Positions 46,035 through 57,420 are shown, numbered from the stretch's first letter. The stretch is 64,000 nt of DNA from Neopestalotiopsis rosae (GCA_023078685.1 JALGAS010000004.1:1488001-1552000), one strand, 5' to 3'. Program-made: numbers and translations. The notes: generated by a model from the letters alone, not told the origin.

Positions 46035-48641
46035 TGTGTATTGTCGTTGCGATGCAAGCAAGTTCTCATAACACGCAGGTGTACTGTCAATGGTGATGAG
46101 AAGCAAACATAGGAAGAAGGGATACAAGTGGAAAAGAAGGAGAGACAGTGGAAGTAAAGTAAGTTGACTAGCACGTTTGAATTGGTTTCATGGGAAAAGG
46201 ATATTATATCTCGATATATGGGCACCCCCGGCTAGCTTAAAGCCGGCAGCAAGCCTCTGGAATTCTGCGCAACCCTTGGATATACAGGCAGAATACAAGC
46301 ACCAGCCATGAAAGTTTAGGAAAACATTCCCGTTTTGGAAACCCCATGGCAGTTCAGCCAGCCTGCTTAGAAGATGATCAGATCAGCACTGCAAGGGGTA
46401 GTTCACGATAGACTCGAGTCTGTCTGGAGGGACTAGCAACTTTCCAATGACTTGACACTTGGCGCTGCACGGCAAAAGCGTTGGCGAAAACAGAGGCGGG
46501 CCGCGGGTACGTACATGGTGCCATGGACAGGCATAGCAGGGCGAACCCTTCCTTCGTGATATTCTCGTTTAAAGCCCACTCCATTATGCCGAAAGCTGCA
46601 TGGAGGGTGGGAAAGCGGCGTCATGCCCGTATCGGCTTATCGATCCAATTGCTGGTCGTAGTTCTCACGAGTGAGCGCTGTGGAAGGCACACGGGATTAG
46701 ATTGCGAACCGTGTCTCGCCATACATGGAGCATCTCAAGATTTCTGGGCAAGCTCCGGGCTTGCATTCGTGCTGAGGCTGAGGGTGCGTCTATGAGAGTA
46801 TAGTACAAAGTATAAGTGATTGCCACTCACTTAATTGTGTGTCTCTGGTGGATGTTCTGTCCCGGCACGCATCAGCTTTGCTGGGACCTATCATCACCAT
46901 TTCCGGATCATGGACGACGCCCCAAAAGCGTTCCCATGGTTCTGGGCCTGTGGCTTTCGATAGCCGCAAATGCTTATGCGTTATGCTGCCGGGTCAGATA
47001 TATCCGCAGTGTTAGTTCCATAAGGCGACTATAGAGTGTGTTGGTAGTGCCAAAGCGGCGACCAACCAATAATAGCAGCATAACGCATTCGGCCCATTGA
47101 GCTAATCGGATATCCGAACGATGCGGCTCACATATGCCATCATGATGAATTTCCTGCATCTCTCTTACTGGCGTTTTTTGCGAGATGCAGGTGATAGGCA
47201 ATGAAGCTTTGGTGATTTATTCGCTTGCTACTGCTCTACACCATCTTTCAAGAACCCACATCAGACGGCGGTTGCTGTCTTAGTGCTGAGGTGTGATGTG
47301 ACGAGAAGGCGGTCCAACCCCAGAGACGGACGGTGATTGCATGAGAAACTTGTGGGGAGGAAACATGCTTGTCACACATCAGTAGATGTTGGCCGTGTCT
47401 TGGCCACATTCACAGCCGAGAAACGTGGGCTGCCACGTCCTGTTGCCTGCTAACATTTACGCGCGCAGGAAACTTACCGAGTCATGACGTGTCCATCTGC
47501 TTTGCCCTTCCCGAGTCACACGAGGAACACTTCTGATTGCCATCTGATTTGCCATGTGCAAATCAAGACGAGGGAAGAAATGGTCCGCATTGAAACGTGA
47601 ATAGAAAAAGCGTCGTTTCCTTGCGCTGCGTGCGTGCGCGCGAGAAAAAGAAACTTTCGATCCAAGAGTTCAGCCACGAGAAAGCTTCAGCAAAAGCTTC
47701 GCAGAGCTGCTTCAACATCTGCACAATCAGAGCCGAACCCCTCGCCCAAAAAAACTAGCTCAGCGTCGTCGGTTATTATAAGAAAACTTTAAGACGAATC
47801 AGCTGAGAAGAAACCTTATATCGACGCAAAAATTGCCGCAATCAAGAATGTGCGCTGGTAGTTTTTGTCGTTACTCGGTTACTTGTTTCTCACGGGCAGA
47901 CTGCGAATGGCTCAAAGAGGTATCCCAATCTGGGTGTTGTCATATATCGTATGTACTGTAAGCGTGCAAGAGAATGTAGGATGTTGTAAGAACAATATCA
48001 TATGCCCGGCGTCTGTAGGATGCTTATCCTTACTTGCCTGTAAGCTGTCAGGGGGCTGTGTGTCGTTGCATCAATTGCCAACGTTTTTCTCTCGTACAAG
48101 CAGATAGGAATCAGATCAGATCAGATCAGAGAAAGCCAAGAACGTAAGCGCGGTAACATGCAAAATGTGACTAGATAATACTAGAGGCGAACATTGGGCC
48201 AGGTAATGAATCACTGTCGCACGCAGGAAGCTCGCTAAGGACTAAAAAAGGCCGGGAGAGGAACGTGCGGCTGTCTTCGAGCTTCGGCACCGAGTGGGCC
48301 TGCCGTTGGGGATTCCCGTCCGTCGCTCCGTGGTTCGATGTAACCGCACGATCAGGGTCCCCATCCTCAGCCCCCCGGGGGCAGGGCAGATGGTAGAAGG
48401 CAGCTCGGTCTTTAGTCATGTCAGACCGAAAACGCGACGCCGAGATTCATTTTACATCTTGATAGTATATGAAAGCACTGTGAATCATCAGTCTTGTAAT
48501 TGATCAAAAAATCACAAATTACAGCACAGCAGTATTGTGGACAAACACGGCACAAATCACAAACATTGATTGCGAAGAAAAGCAACTTTTAATCTTCTTC
48601 CCAGAATCGCCTCTAGAGATCATCAAAAACGAGTCGGAAAC
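46035..48641. other. long divergent intergenic region, no gene seen
   Basis: About 2.6 kb between the P450 and the FAD monooxygenase. A short GATCA tandem repeat lies near 48112-48131. Open frames of 60-105 codons show no recognisable domains. Confidence 0.5.
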
Positions 48642-50395
48642 ATGGGTTCTCTCGGCGAATCAATGGATTCGAAGCCGGTGGGCTCGTATCCTTCTACTGG
48701 TATTGAAGTCCTCATTGTCGGAACTGGGTTAGCTGGATTGACTGCCGCGATTGAATGCGTACGCAAGGGTCACAATGTTCGCATTCTGGAGCGCAACAGC
48801 TCCATCAACACTGCCGGTGCGTAAGATTTTGGTCACTGGAGTCTTTCTCAAATCGGTTGCTAACATGGAAAAACTCAGGCGACATGTACTTCATGGGTCT
48901 ATCAGCTACTCGTTTCTTCAAGCACTGGCCGGAGCTGGCGGAGGAGTACGATTCAATCTCGCTTCATAATGCCTGGATTGAGACATTCAAGCATGATGGA
49001 GAGCGCATGATTCCTCCGTCCTATGTATCTGAGCGTCTGCGCGCACAGGGTCTAGATCCCAAGACACCTCCTGGCACATTCCAGATGCGGCCCTTGGTGT
49101 ACAAGATGTTTGTGCGCCAGGTTGAGAAGCTGGGCGTCAAGGTGCAATTCGGCAAGAAAATTGTCGACTATCGTGAGGACGAGCACAAGAAGAAGGCTTA
49201 TGCCGTGAGCGACCAGGGAGAGGAGTTTGAAGCCGATGTGATTATTGCCGCAGATGGTGAGTGCGCACCAAGTCATGATGATGCTCCTGGTTGCATTGCC
49301 TTGTCGAGAATGCATTCACTAACCAAGATGCACAGGTGTCGGATCAAAGAGCCAAAAGCTCGTTGGTGGCCAAGTCAGGGCCATGAGCTCCGGAAGAGCC
49401 ATGTGGCGGGCCGCATTCCCGCGCGAGGTACTGGACAAGAACCCTGAAGTCAAGGAATTCTTCAAGCTAGTCGGCCCAAATAACAGCGAGCCCATCATCC
49501 GCACGTGGCTCGGGTAAGATCTCTCGTTCGCCAATCTGGCATTTCACATTCACTGACCTTGCATGACAGCCCGGGCACTTACGCCATGACGCTATCGAGA
49601 CCGGACACGATGATCTGGATTATGAACCACGATGTGAGTAGCAGCAGTAGCGCCAAGATAATAACGGCGTGGAATGAACCTTAATCTAATCTACCTACCC
49701 ACGTGCAGGTTACAGGATCTGAGGAAGAGAACTGGAACAATACCATTGAGGCAGATGAGGTGCTCCAGAACATGGACAAGGGCGTCGGACCCAAGCCGTG
49801 GGCACCCATGTTCAAGGAGCTCATCAAGCTTACACCAAGCAAGACGATCATCAATTTCGAGCTCTTCTGGCGGAACCCGCAGCCAAAGTGGTGCTCGCCG
49901 CTCGGCCGCGTGATCCAGATTGGCGACGCCGCGCACTCTTTCTTGCCGGCCTCCAGCAACGGAGCCACGCAGGCCATTGAGGACTCCATCTCCATCGCCT
50001 CCTGCCTCCAGCTGGGCGGCAAGGACAACATCCCCGAGGCGGTCCGCGCGCACATCCGGTTCCGCTTCACCCGCGTGTCGTGCGCGCAGAAGCTGGGCTT
50101 CTCCAACGCCGAGCTGCTGCAGGACACGGACTGGTCAAAGGTCAAGCTCGACCCCCGGCGGGCGCAGCCGCGGCTGCCCAGCTGGGTCTTCAGCCACGAC
50201 CCGGAAAAGTACGCCTACGAAAACTACGACAAGGTTCTCGAGAGCATGCGCAAGGGCGTCCCATTTTCCGAGGACGACAGCATCCCGCCAAACTATCCCC
50301 CGGGCTACAAGTACGAGCCGTGGAGCATCGATGAGATCATGGACGACGTGAAGAATGGCAGAGAGGTCAACGTTGGCCCGGGTAACTGGGCGTAA
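48642..50395 (+). CDS. FAD-dependent monooxygenase (salicylate hydroxylase-like, class A)
   Basis: Exons 48642..48816, 48879..49256, 49336..49513, 49570..49633 and 49709..50395 give 493 residues. The FAD-binding GxGxxG is at residues 27-32 (GTGLAG), with the ribose-binding Glu50 in RILERN. The DG motif appears as IIAADGVGS and the GD motif as IQIGDAAHSFLPASSNG, which also carries the flavin/NAD(P)H contact region. No signal peptide is visible. It should hydroxylate an aromatic or N-heterocyclic ring using NAD(P)H and O2. Relatives act on salicylate, 6-hydroxynicotinate, urate and secondary metabolites. Its neighbours, an NCS1 permease and a 2-oxoglutarate oxygenase, favour a small N-heterocycle, but this is inference. 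Confidence 0.9.
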
Positions 50396-50731
50396 ACCTT
50401 TGAGTAAACCCCGTGGGGGTCGCCTGCTATTCCCTTCCCTGAGCACGAATCAGAGTGTGAACGGGGGATGGTCCGTCCGTGGGGGTGACAGAGGGCTCAT
50501 CTAGCCTAAGAATGATGTAAATGCTTGGATATAGTGTCGGGGGATCAAATTGTTCTGGAATGAATGGGAAAACATTGGAGTTCAGTGTAATCTCGACAGC
50601 TTAAAGCTAATAATAGATTTGGCTCTGCGAACATACAGTAATTTTGAGTTCAACGCCACGGGTACAGCCTTGATGGCAAGCTTAAGATGTCAGAGTCATG
50701 CCTCTTTGCATGTGAATTTCCATAACTAGCG
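50396..50731. other. convergent intergenic region
   Basis: About 340 bases between the 3' ends of the monooxygenase and the permease; nothing recognised. Confidence 0.45.
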
Positions 50732-52628
50732 TCATACACATGCTTCGTCGACTTGGCACTTCTCCTCGGCCCCTTTTTCGGACAGAGGATCATGAATCCC
50801 GTCATTGACAACCTGTGTGCCGTTGACAACCAAGATCTCTTGATGGACCGCATGTGAGATGAGGGTTTCGGGCGACGGGAATATCCAACTCAAAATCGCG
50901 TATACTGCAAATGTCGACGTGAAACCGTACAGGTAAAACATGTCATATATGTAAGAGGCACCGCCAATGTCGAGCGAAGTGTTGACAGCGGCCGCCATTC
51001 CGGGTAGGTTGGGAACTAGGCCAATGAAAAAGGCCACGGCCGCACGCCAATTCGTGCCGCATGCATTCTGATAACTATATCTCGCGCGTCTGCGGTACAG
51101 CGCGGGGACGTCGATGGCTTTTTTCTTCACCACCCAGTAATCGCATCCCAGGATAGCTGCAATAGGTGCGAGAAATACGCCCATGGCGCTCATGAAGTTC
51201 AGTAATGACGCTGCATTGCTGATGATTTGCCAGGGGACCATAATCCAGCCTGCAGTAATTGTTGTAATGATGACGCCACGACGAATATTGATGTACTTTG
51301 GCCATAGGTTCGTCATATCATTGGCACAAGATACGACATTTGCGCTCAGATTTGTACCAATCTGAGCGAGACAGAATGACACTCCCACAAAGAATGCACC
51401 GGCTCTACCCCCAGGTGAAGTCCAATTCGAGGCCAGAGTCAAGGGGTCCCAAATCTGTAGAGCATGTTAACAAATGGGTGAAATGAGATGCGAATTGCCA
51501 GAACGAAAGCAAGCGATTGGGTTGTACTCACATAATCCCCATAAACTACCTTGGCGCATGAAGTTCCAATAATGCCAAAGACACCCAGAATAGTCAGAAT
51601 CATGGGTACAAATAGAGCCTGCCAATAGACACCCTTTGACTTTTTCAGGTATCGAGTGAAATCGGCCACATTGGTTGCCATGGTCGCCCAACCGCCCGTC
51701 ATGGATGACATGGAGGAGACAATCAGCCAGGCTCGCGTAGAGCCCGAGACCGTCGGCTGCTGATCCCATATGTCGCCCGTCCCGTTGGCCATGCGCGCCA
51801 TGCCAATGACGATGCCCGTGGCCGCCAGGATGACCACGACGGCCTTGGCAACAAAGAACCACCGCAGCTTGTGCGGCGAGATCAGCAGGACCGGGAATTG
51901 TACGCTCCAAAAGATAAAGTGCGAGACCATTTCCTGGGTCGTGATGCCGGCGGACTCTGGCAGGTGATTGGGAATATTTAGGTACGACGGCCAAATTGAG
52001 CGGATGACCTGAGTCATAGCCGTGGACCCAGAATACGTCTGGATCGAGTGCCAGAATAGAGCAGTAACCATGCGGACGACTATGGGAAACCTGGCAAACA
52101 GGAAGCCAAAGCTCGAGCGTGCTACCACGGGAAATGGCACATGCAGTTCGGCGCCGGCGGCACCATTCAGGCAGAGAGGAATGGTAACGGTGAGAGTGCC
52201 GAGGATCAGACAGTAGACTGCCTCTCGCCTATTGTCACATCAGCAAGGCAATAAAGTCAAAGGACTTCTGGTCTCTCCTTACCATGTCAACCCGACTGAT
52301 CCGAAAGTCAGCATTAGCAATTGACTTGAACCCGTTTGACGGATCATATGTTCTGGTCCTTACCAGCTATGATGGCAGACGCTGCCGACCAGCTCTGCAC
52401 AGAAAGGGCATCACTAAGCCAGAAGCCTAGAATAGTCCAACTGTTCCATGTACGGTGTTCCTCTGGAGTGACGTCGGAATCGCGATTACTCCAATCGTTC
52501 TCGTCAGCAAAGGTCATTGGCTGCTTCTCCAGAACCCAACCCTCTCTAGATGCCTTGGAAGTGGCATTGCTCCTTATTGACTGGAAGCGGCCTCTGAGCC
52601 CCTCCATCCTCATCGATTTGGACTTCAA
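50732..52628 (-). CDS. NCS1-family nucleobase/allantoin-type permease
   Basis: Exons 52628..52364, 52295..52283, 52228..51532 and 51454..50732 give 565 residues. Exon 2 is a 13-nt microexon that completes AAIIAVGLTWREAVYC. The N-terminal NCS1 pattern is clear (NDWSNRDSDVTPEEHRTW, then WTILGFWLSDALSVQSWS), followed by PFPVVARSSFGF, the ARFPIVVRMVTALFWHSIQT stretch, and SMTGGWATMATNVADFTRY. About 12 membrane helices. Yeast relatives (Fur4, Dal4, Fui1) import uracil, allantoin or uridine with protons; the exact substrate is not clear here. It is transcribed away from the 2-oxoglutarate oxygenase and shares its upstream region. Confidence 0.92.
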
Positions 52629-53176
52629 GACTTTGGAGAATCGAGGCCAAAGTCGTCACAAATTCAAATGACGGTAATTCTTTCTGTGCGTCTCTATTCA
52701 CCAGGTGAATTCAGTCAATACCGCGATTCAAGGCTATAGCTATAGGCTGGAGGATCAAGTCACTTCAGTAATATCAGTAGGATTGCAGATTACAATCCTC
52801 CACTAACAAGCTGTTCCGCCGGGGTAAAGAGGTAAACCCCCGGCGGATCGTACCCAATGCTAGTATTGTTATCTCTTGCCATTATCATATCTACTTTAAA
52901 CTGCCAAGGGTTTGTCTGCGGCCGTTGTGGGGTACGGATCGGCACATCGTTGTCGAGCCAGGCCGCATGTTTATACTCTCCATCGGACTGCTCCGATAGA
53001 CGACACGGAGGTGTTTCCGGGCAGTCTTGGTGCCCCGTAAGAGACCATGATATTCATGTATTCGGGAGATAGTATTCTATGCACTTACATATCAAGCTTA
53101 CAGATTGTACGAATATTTCCAAATCACCTCCTCAAAAACGCCCTTTGACCGGAGACTGCAATTTCTCCTTTGCAAC
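52629..53176. promoter_or_regulatory. shared divergent upstream region with four GATA sites
   Basis: 548 bases between the permease and oxygenase start codons. HGATAR sites (either strand) are at 52869..52874, 52882..52887, 52994..52999 and 53067..53072, a density that fits control by an AreA/NIT2-type nitrogen regulator. The inverted repeat at 52815..52847 lies in the same region. Regulatory meaning is inferred. Confidence 0.45.
52815..52847. promoter_or_regulatory. GC-rich inverted repeat, possible Zn2Cys6 operator
   Basis: Perfect 10-bp arms, TCCGCCGGGG at 52815..52824 and CCCCGGCGGA at 52838..52847, with a 13-base A/G-rich spacer. Each arm contains CCG and CGG triplets, the half-sites used by fungal Zn2Cys6 regulators. 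It could instead be an mRNA hairpin in a 5' UTR. Confidence 0.45.
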
Positions 53177-54283
53177 ATGAGTTTTACGTCTTATAGTGGC
53201 AATTCAAGATCCGTCGTCTCAGACACGGCGCGGAGAGCGGATTTCAGTGAAATTCCGCTGATCTCCCTCAAAGCACCCAAGGAGGAACTTATTGCCCAAC
53301 TGACGGATGCGTGCACGCGGGTCGGCTTCTTTTACGTCAAGGACCACGACGTACCGCAGGGTGCCATTGATCAACTCTTCCGGACCGCGACCGAATTCTT
53401 CTCTCAGGATCTAGATCGCAAGAACGAAGTCAACTACAAAAAGTCGCGGATCCTGCGAGGCTATGAGCCGCCGGCCGAGGTCAGGACCGATGAGACGCGC
53501 AAGCCGGATTTGAACGAGGCTTTCAACTGGGGCTATGAGAAGAGCCTTGATCCCTTATTTTCGGGCAGCGATGACAAACCAGGTATTTTTATGGAGTAGC
53601 CTGTGAAGCGAATTCGACCAAACACTAACGATCGTATAGAATGGAAAGATAACCCAATGTCAGGCCCCAACGCATGGCCTGACATGCCCGGCTTTCAAGA
53701 ATCAGTAAGGGCCTACTACGCGGAAGTCTTGCAGCTGGCACGAAACATGATTCGGCTTTTCGCAGAGGTGCTGCATCTGCCGCCCAACTTCTTTGATGAC
53801 CTCGTCTCGACGCCGGGCGCCATGGGCCGGCTGATCCACTACCCGCCGCAGCCGGCGTCGGACCCCGACGCCCTGGGCATCGGCGCGCACACGGACATTG
53901 AGTGCTTCACCATCCTGTGCCAGGGCTCGGTGCCGGCGCTGCAGATCCTCAACGCCGACGGCGAGTGGATCGAGGCGCCGCCGATCCCGGGCACGTTTGT
54001 CGTCAACATCGGGGATCTGCTGGCGCGCTGGACCAATGATCGCTTTGTCTCGACGGTGCACCGCGTCTGGAATGTGACGGGCCAGGAGCGCTACTCGATC
54101 CCCTTCTTCTTTGGCGTCGACTACGACGCCACGGTTAGCACTCTGGACTCGTGTCTTGCCGAGGGCGAAAAGAGCAAATATGAGCCTATTCAGGCGGGCG
54201 AGTATGTCTGGAAGCGCTTGTCCGTGAGCCGTGTGGATCAGAAAGAACTTCGAGCTGGAAATGTTCAAGCGACTGTGGCTTAA
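53177..54283 (+). CDS. 2-oxoglutarate/Fe(II)-dependent oxygenase (isopenicillin N synthase-like)
   Basis: Exons 53177..53582 and 53640..54283 give 349 residues. The N-terminal DIOX_N-type region (IPLISL, GFFYVKDHDVP, FFSQDLDRKNEV) precedes the double-stranded beta-helix. Iron ligands are His219 and Asp221 in GAHTDIECFTIL, and His276 in STVHRV; the 2-oxoglutarate site is Arg286-Tyr-Ser288. The family includes plant hormone oxidases, fungal thymine 7-hydroxylase and many secondary-metabolite enzymes. Start at 53177 is preferred over an in-frame ATG at 53105 because the conserved part begins soon after. Divergent pairing with an NCS1 permease hints at a nucleobase-like or other N-heterocyclic substrate. 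Confidence 0.9.
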
Positions 54284-55173
54284 TTGAGAGGAAATCACGG
54301 TACTCTCAATGAGAAACAAGAGCTATGGTCAATATGATTCTAGAACGGCATGGCACCCTAAGTGTGACTTGAGGCAGGAACTTGCTGTACTTGGTCAGAT
54401 GTCCGCGTGCAAAATTACTTCTTTACTTTTAGTCCTGCTTTACATCGTCATCAAGCGAATGATTCAGAAATATTTGTTGTGAAGAAAACGTTTCCTCAGG
54501 CATGGTTACTTATGAATACGGGTTCAGACATGCGTCCCAACAATATGGGTTACACAACGCTATAATGATGAATTGTGCGCACACTGAGGAGTATGGCTAT
54601 AAGAATGCAGCTTCACTCCAAATCACAGTAGTCATGAACCCGATTTGTAGTCTCAAATCTGGACAAAAATCTTGAGCTCAGATGGAAGAAAGTGAACTAA
54701 AGACAGTCACAGTAACTGAGTCTCCTTGCAGTGTTAATTGATAGCTCGGGGCCATAGGTAGCCGATCTGCTGATAAGCGAGCCCGCAGCGGCACTCATTG
54801 GGCCGTGAATTATACTCCCCCCTCTTCCCCGGAAAAGCTCCACTACGAGATGATCCAGATGGCCCGTCGGGTTGTCCGTGATCTGCCGCCGGGCAGCCAC
54901 TTATCGCCGGACAGCCCGATGACAATCCAGAGACATGATCCCCGTGAAAAGAAGGCACTCATAATCAGATCTAGAACAGCAATAGAAGTAAATGACTACC
55001 AGATTGAGAACAGGGTGCTATACAACGTCTCATTTACTTCGCTCCACACAGGCCAGACTCGTTGTGATAAGTGAATAGTGTATATTATATTCAATCCCAA
55101 ACTCGATGTACTGTAAATACCAGATTGGCGAATTATAAAACAAGACAAGTCTCAACAGCCAGCATCCAGCATC
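54284..55173. other. intergenic region with GATA sites upstream of the fusion gene
   Basis: About 890 bases, no gene supported. HGATAR sites occur at 54739..54744, 54771..54776, 54901..54906 and 55065..55070 (either strand), and a GC-rich stretch with small palindromes (CTGCCGCCGGGCAG) lies near 54880-54900. Confidence 0.45.
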
Positions 55174-57420
55174 ATGGATCCAGCCGTGACACCCAGCGAC
55201 GCATCAGCAGCTGAAATCAAGGATGCAGACAACAGCAACAACGATAACAACCTCGTCTTATCCACAGCAGTCCCATACGCCTATGAATTCCCCATAAAAC
55301 GCACAGCGCTCGTCCTAATCGACGTGCAGCGCGACTTTGTTGACCCCGGCGGCTTCGGCGCCATCCAGTGCGGCGACGCCGCCGTCTTCGCGTCGGTCCG
55401 CGCCGTCGTAGGCCGATGCGAAAGGCTCCTCGCGGCCGCGCGGTCCCTGGGCCTGCATGTCGTGCACACGCGCGAGGGCCACGCCCCGGACCTGTCGGAC
55501 CTGAGCGCGGCCAAGCGCTGGCGGCAGGTGGACAACCCCAACGGACACCACACCCTGGGTATCGGCGAGGTGGGACCGGCTGGCGGTGGCCGGCTGCTGG
55601 TCCGGGGCGAGCGCGGCCACGGCATCGTGGACGAGCTGCGGCCCTGGCCGGGCGAGGTCGTGGTGGACAAGAGCGGCAAGGGCTCCTTCTGGGCCACGGG
55701 CCTGCACCGCGGCCTCATGGCGCGCGGCGTCACGCACCTGCTGCTGGCCGGGGTGACGGCCGAGTGCTGCGTAAGCACGACGGCCCGCGAGGCCAGCGAC
55801 CGGGGGTTCCAGTGCTGCGTTCTGCGGGACTGCACGGGCGGCTTTGACGAGAGGTTCGTCGCGGCGTCGCTGGACATGATATCCGCCTTTGACGGCCTCT
55901 TTGGTTTCACGGCCGCCAGCGACGAGCTGCTTGACTGCGCGCGGCGGCGGCAATTGAATCTCCCGACTCCGCCAATGACTCCGCCAATCTGGGATGGTGA
56001 GAGCCTCGACCTTGGGACGCTGTCTTCCATGTACAAATCTCGAGCATTGACTCCTATGCAAATAGTCGAATCAATATATCGGCGCATAGATGAGTATAGC
56101 AAGCATGACCCGAGTATATGGATCCATCTGAGACCAAAGGAATCAGTACTCGAGGAGGCGGCAGACCTCGAGGCAAAATATGCTGGGGTTGATAATCACC
56201 AACTGCCAGTTCTGTATGGAATTCCATTTGCCGTCAAGGACAACTTTGACGTGGCCGGCATCGAGACCACGGCCGCATGCCCAGCCTACGCCTACGTCCC
56301 CGGCACCACCGCCGTCTCGGTCCAGCTGCTGCAGCGAGCTGGCGCGCTCTTGATCGGCAAGACCAACATGGATCAGCTGGCCACGGGACTAAGCGGGTGC
56401 CGCTCCCCGTACGGCACACCGTCGAGCGTGTTTGGTAACAGGAAATACATATCCGGCGGGTCGTCGTCTGGCTCGGCCGTGGCCGTGGCCGCCGGGCTGG
56501 TCAGCTTCGCGTTGGGCACCGACACGGCGGGGAGCGGTCGCGTGCCCGCCGCGTTCAACGGCATCGTCGGGTACAAGCCGACCAAGGGAACAATCTCCGC
56601 CACCGGCATCGTGCCGGCCTGCAAAAGTCTCGATACCGCGTCCATTTTCGCCAAGTCGGTCGACGATGCTCGACGGTTATGGTACGTCCTCGACGAGCAT
56701 GATCCTCGGGACGTCTATGCAAAGACGCCCTCGAGTCTGCCCCTCGCTCTCGTGGACTACCGCGATCTGAGCAAAAAGGGGTTCGCGTTTGCCGTACCAC
56801 CAGCATCAGCTCTGGCAATGTGCTCTGCCGCCTATCAATCCGCCTTTGAGACGAGCATATCTCGGTTACAACGCCTAGGCGGCCAAAAGGTGACCCTGTC
56901 CGAAGAACAGTATCAACCTTTCCGCAGAGCCACCGCCTTGCTGTACAGCGGCAGCCTCGTGGCGGAGCGCATCGCTTGCATCGGCCCTGATTTCATCACG
57001 ACGGAGCTCGACCGGCTCCATCCAACCATCAAGGCATTATTTAGCGATGTCCTCGACAGGACATCAAAACCGTGGGACGTGTTTGCTGATCAGATAGTCC
57101 AGGCAGAGGCGACGAGACGAGTTGCCGAGCTCTTCTCAAAACAAAACGGCAAAATCGATGTCCTGGTAACGCCGACGGCCCCCTCGCACCCACTGATACA
57201 AGAAATGGAGGCAGATCCCATTTCTCTGAATGCCAAGATGGGAGAGTTTACTCACTTTGCCAATGTCTTAGATCTTTGTGCTATGAGCGTGGTGGCCGGG
57301 CTTGTAGAAGGCGACATGCCCTTTGCTATTAGCTTAGTATGTGCCAGCGGCTTGGATGGGAGAATGTTTGATCTTGCAGAAGCGTTTGAACGGACATTGG
57401 CGACAGCAGAGAAGTCATAA
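55174..57420 (+). CDS. fused biuret hydrolase-like cysteine hydrolase and allophanate hydrolase-like amidase
   Basis: Intronless, 748 residues, two catalytic domains. Residues ~40-255 are an isochorismatase-like cysteine hydrolase with Asp50 (LVLIDVQRDF), Lys166 (VVDKSGKGSFWAT) and Cys199 (GVTAECCVSTTAREASDRG). The flanking HTREGHAPDLSDL, GIGEVGP and LLVRGERGHGIVDEL blocks are those I associate with biuret hydrolase. Residues ~275-745 are an amidase-signature domain with Lys355 (FAVKDNFDV), cis-Ser430 (SGGSSSGSA) and Ser454 (GTDTAGSGRVPAAFNGIVG). The TGLSGCRSPYGTP and NGIVGYKPTKG blocks are allophanate hydrolase-like (AtzF/Dur1 amidase part). Predicted reactions are biuret to allophanate plus NH3, then allophanate to CO2 and NH3. 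The usual separate C-terminal allophanate-hydrolase domain is missing, so the second reaction may need a partner or another amide may be the substrate. Confidence 0.85.
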   Translation: MDPAVTPSDASAAEIKDADNSNNDNNLVLSTAVPYAYEFPIKRTALVLIDVQRDFVDPGGFGAIQCGDAAVFASVRAVVGRCERLLAAARSLGLHVVHTREGHAPDLSDLSAAKRWRQVDNPNGHHTLGIGEVGPAGGGRLLVRGERGHGIVDELRPWPGEVVVDKSGKGSFWATGLHRGLMARGVTHLLLAGVTAECCVSTTAREASDRGFQCCVLRDCTGGFDERFVAASLDMISAFDGLFGFTAASDELLDCARRRQLNLPTPPMTPPIWDGESLDLGTLSSMYKSRALTPMQIVESIYRRIDEYSKHDPSIWIHLRPKESVLEEAADLEAKYAGVDNHQLPVLYGIPFAVKDNFDVAGIETTAACPAYAYVPGTTAVSVQLLQRAGALLIGKTNMDQLATGLSGCRSPYGTPSSVFGNRKYISGGSSSGSAVAVAAGLVSFALGTDTAGSGRVPAAFNGIVGYKPTKGTISATGIVPACKSLDTASIFAKSVDDARRLWYVLDEHDPRDVYAKTPSSLPLALVDYRDLSKKGFAFAVPPASALAMCSAAYQSAFETSISRLQRLGGQKVTLSEEQYQPFRRATALLYSGSLVAERIACIGPDFITTELDRLHPTIKALFSDVLDRTSKPWDVFADQIVQAEATRRVAELFSKQNGKIDVLVTPTAPSHPLIQEMEADPISLNAKMGEFTHFANVLDLCAMSVVAGLVEGDMPFAISLVCASGLDGRMFDLAEAFERTLATAEKS

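Noticed and set aside
54805..55074. 89-codon frame between the oxygenase and the fusion gene
   Set aside because: No domain or signal; lies in a promoter-like region with GATA sites.
55281..56102. Long minus-strand frames opposite the fusion gene
   Set aside because: Shadows of GC-rich third positions on the coding strand; the plus-strand frame has both catalytic triads.
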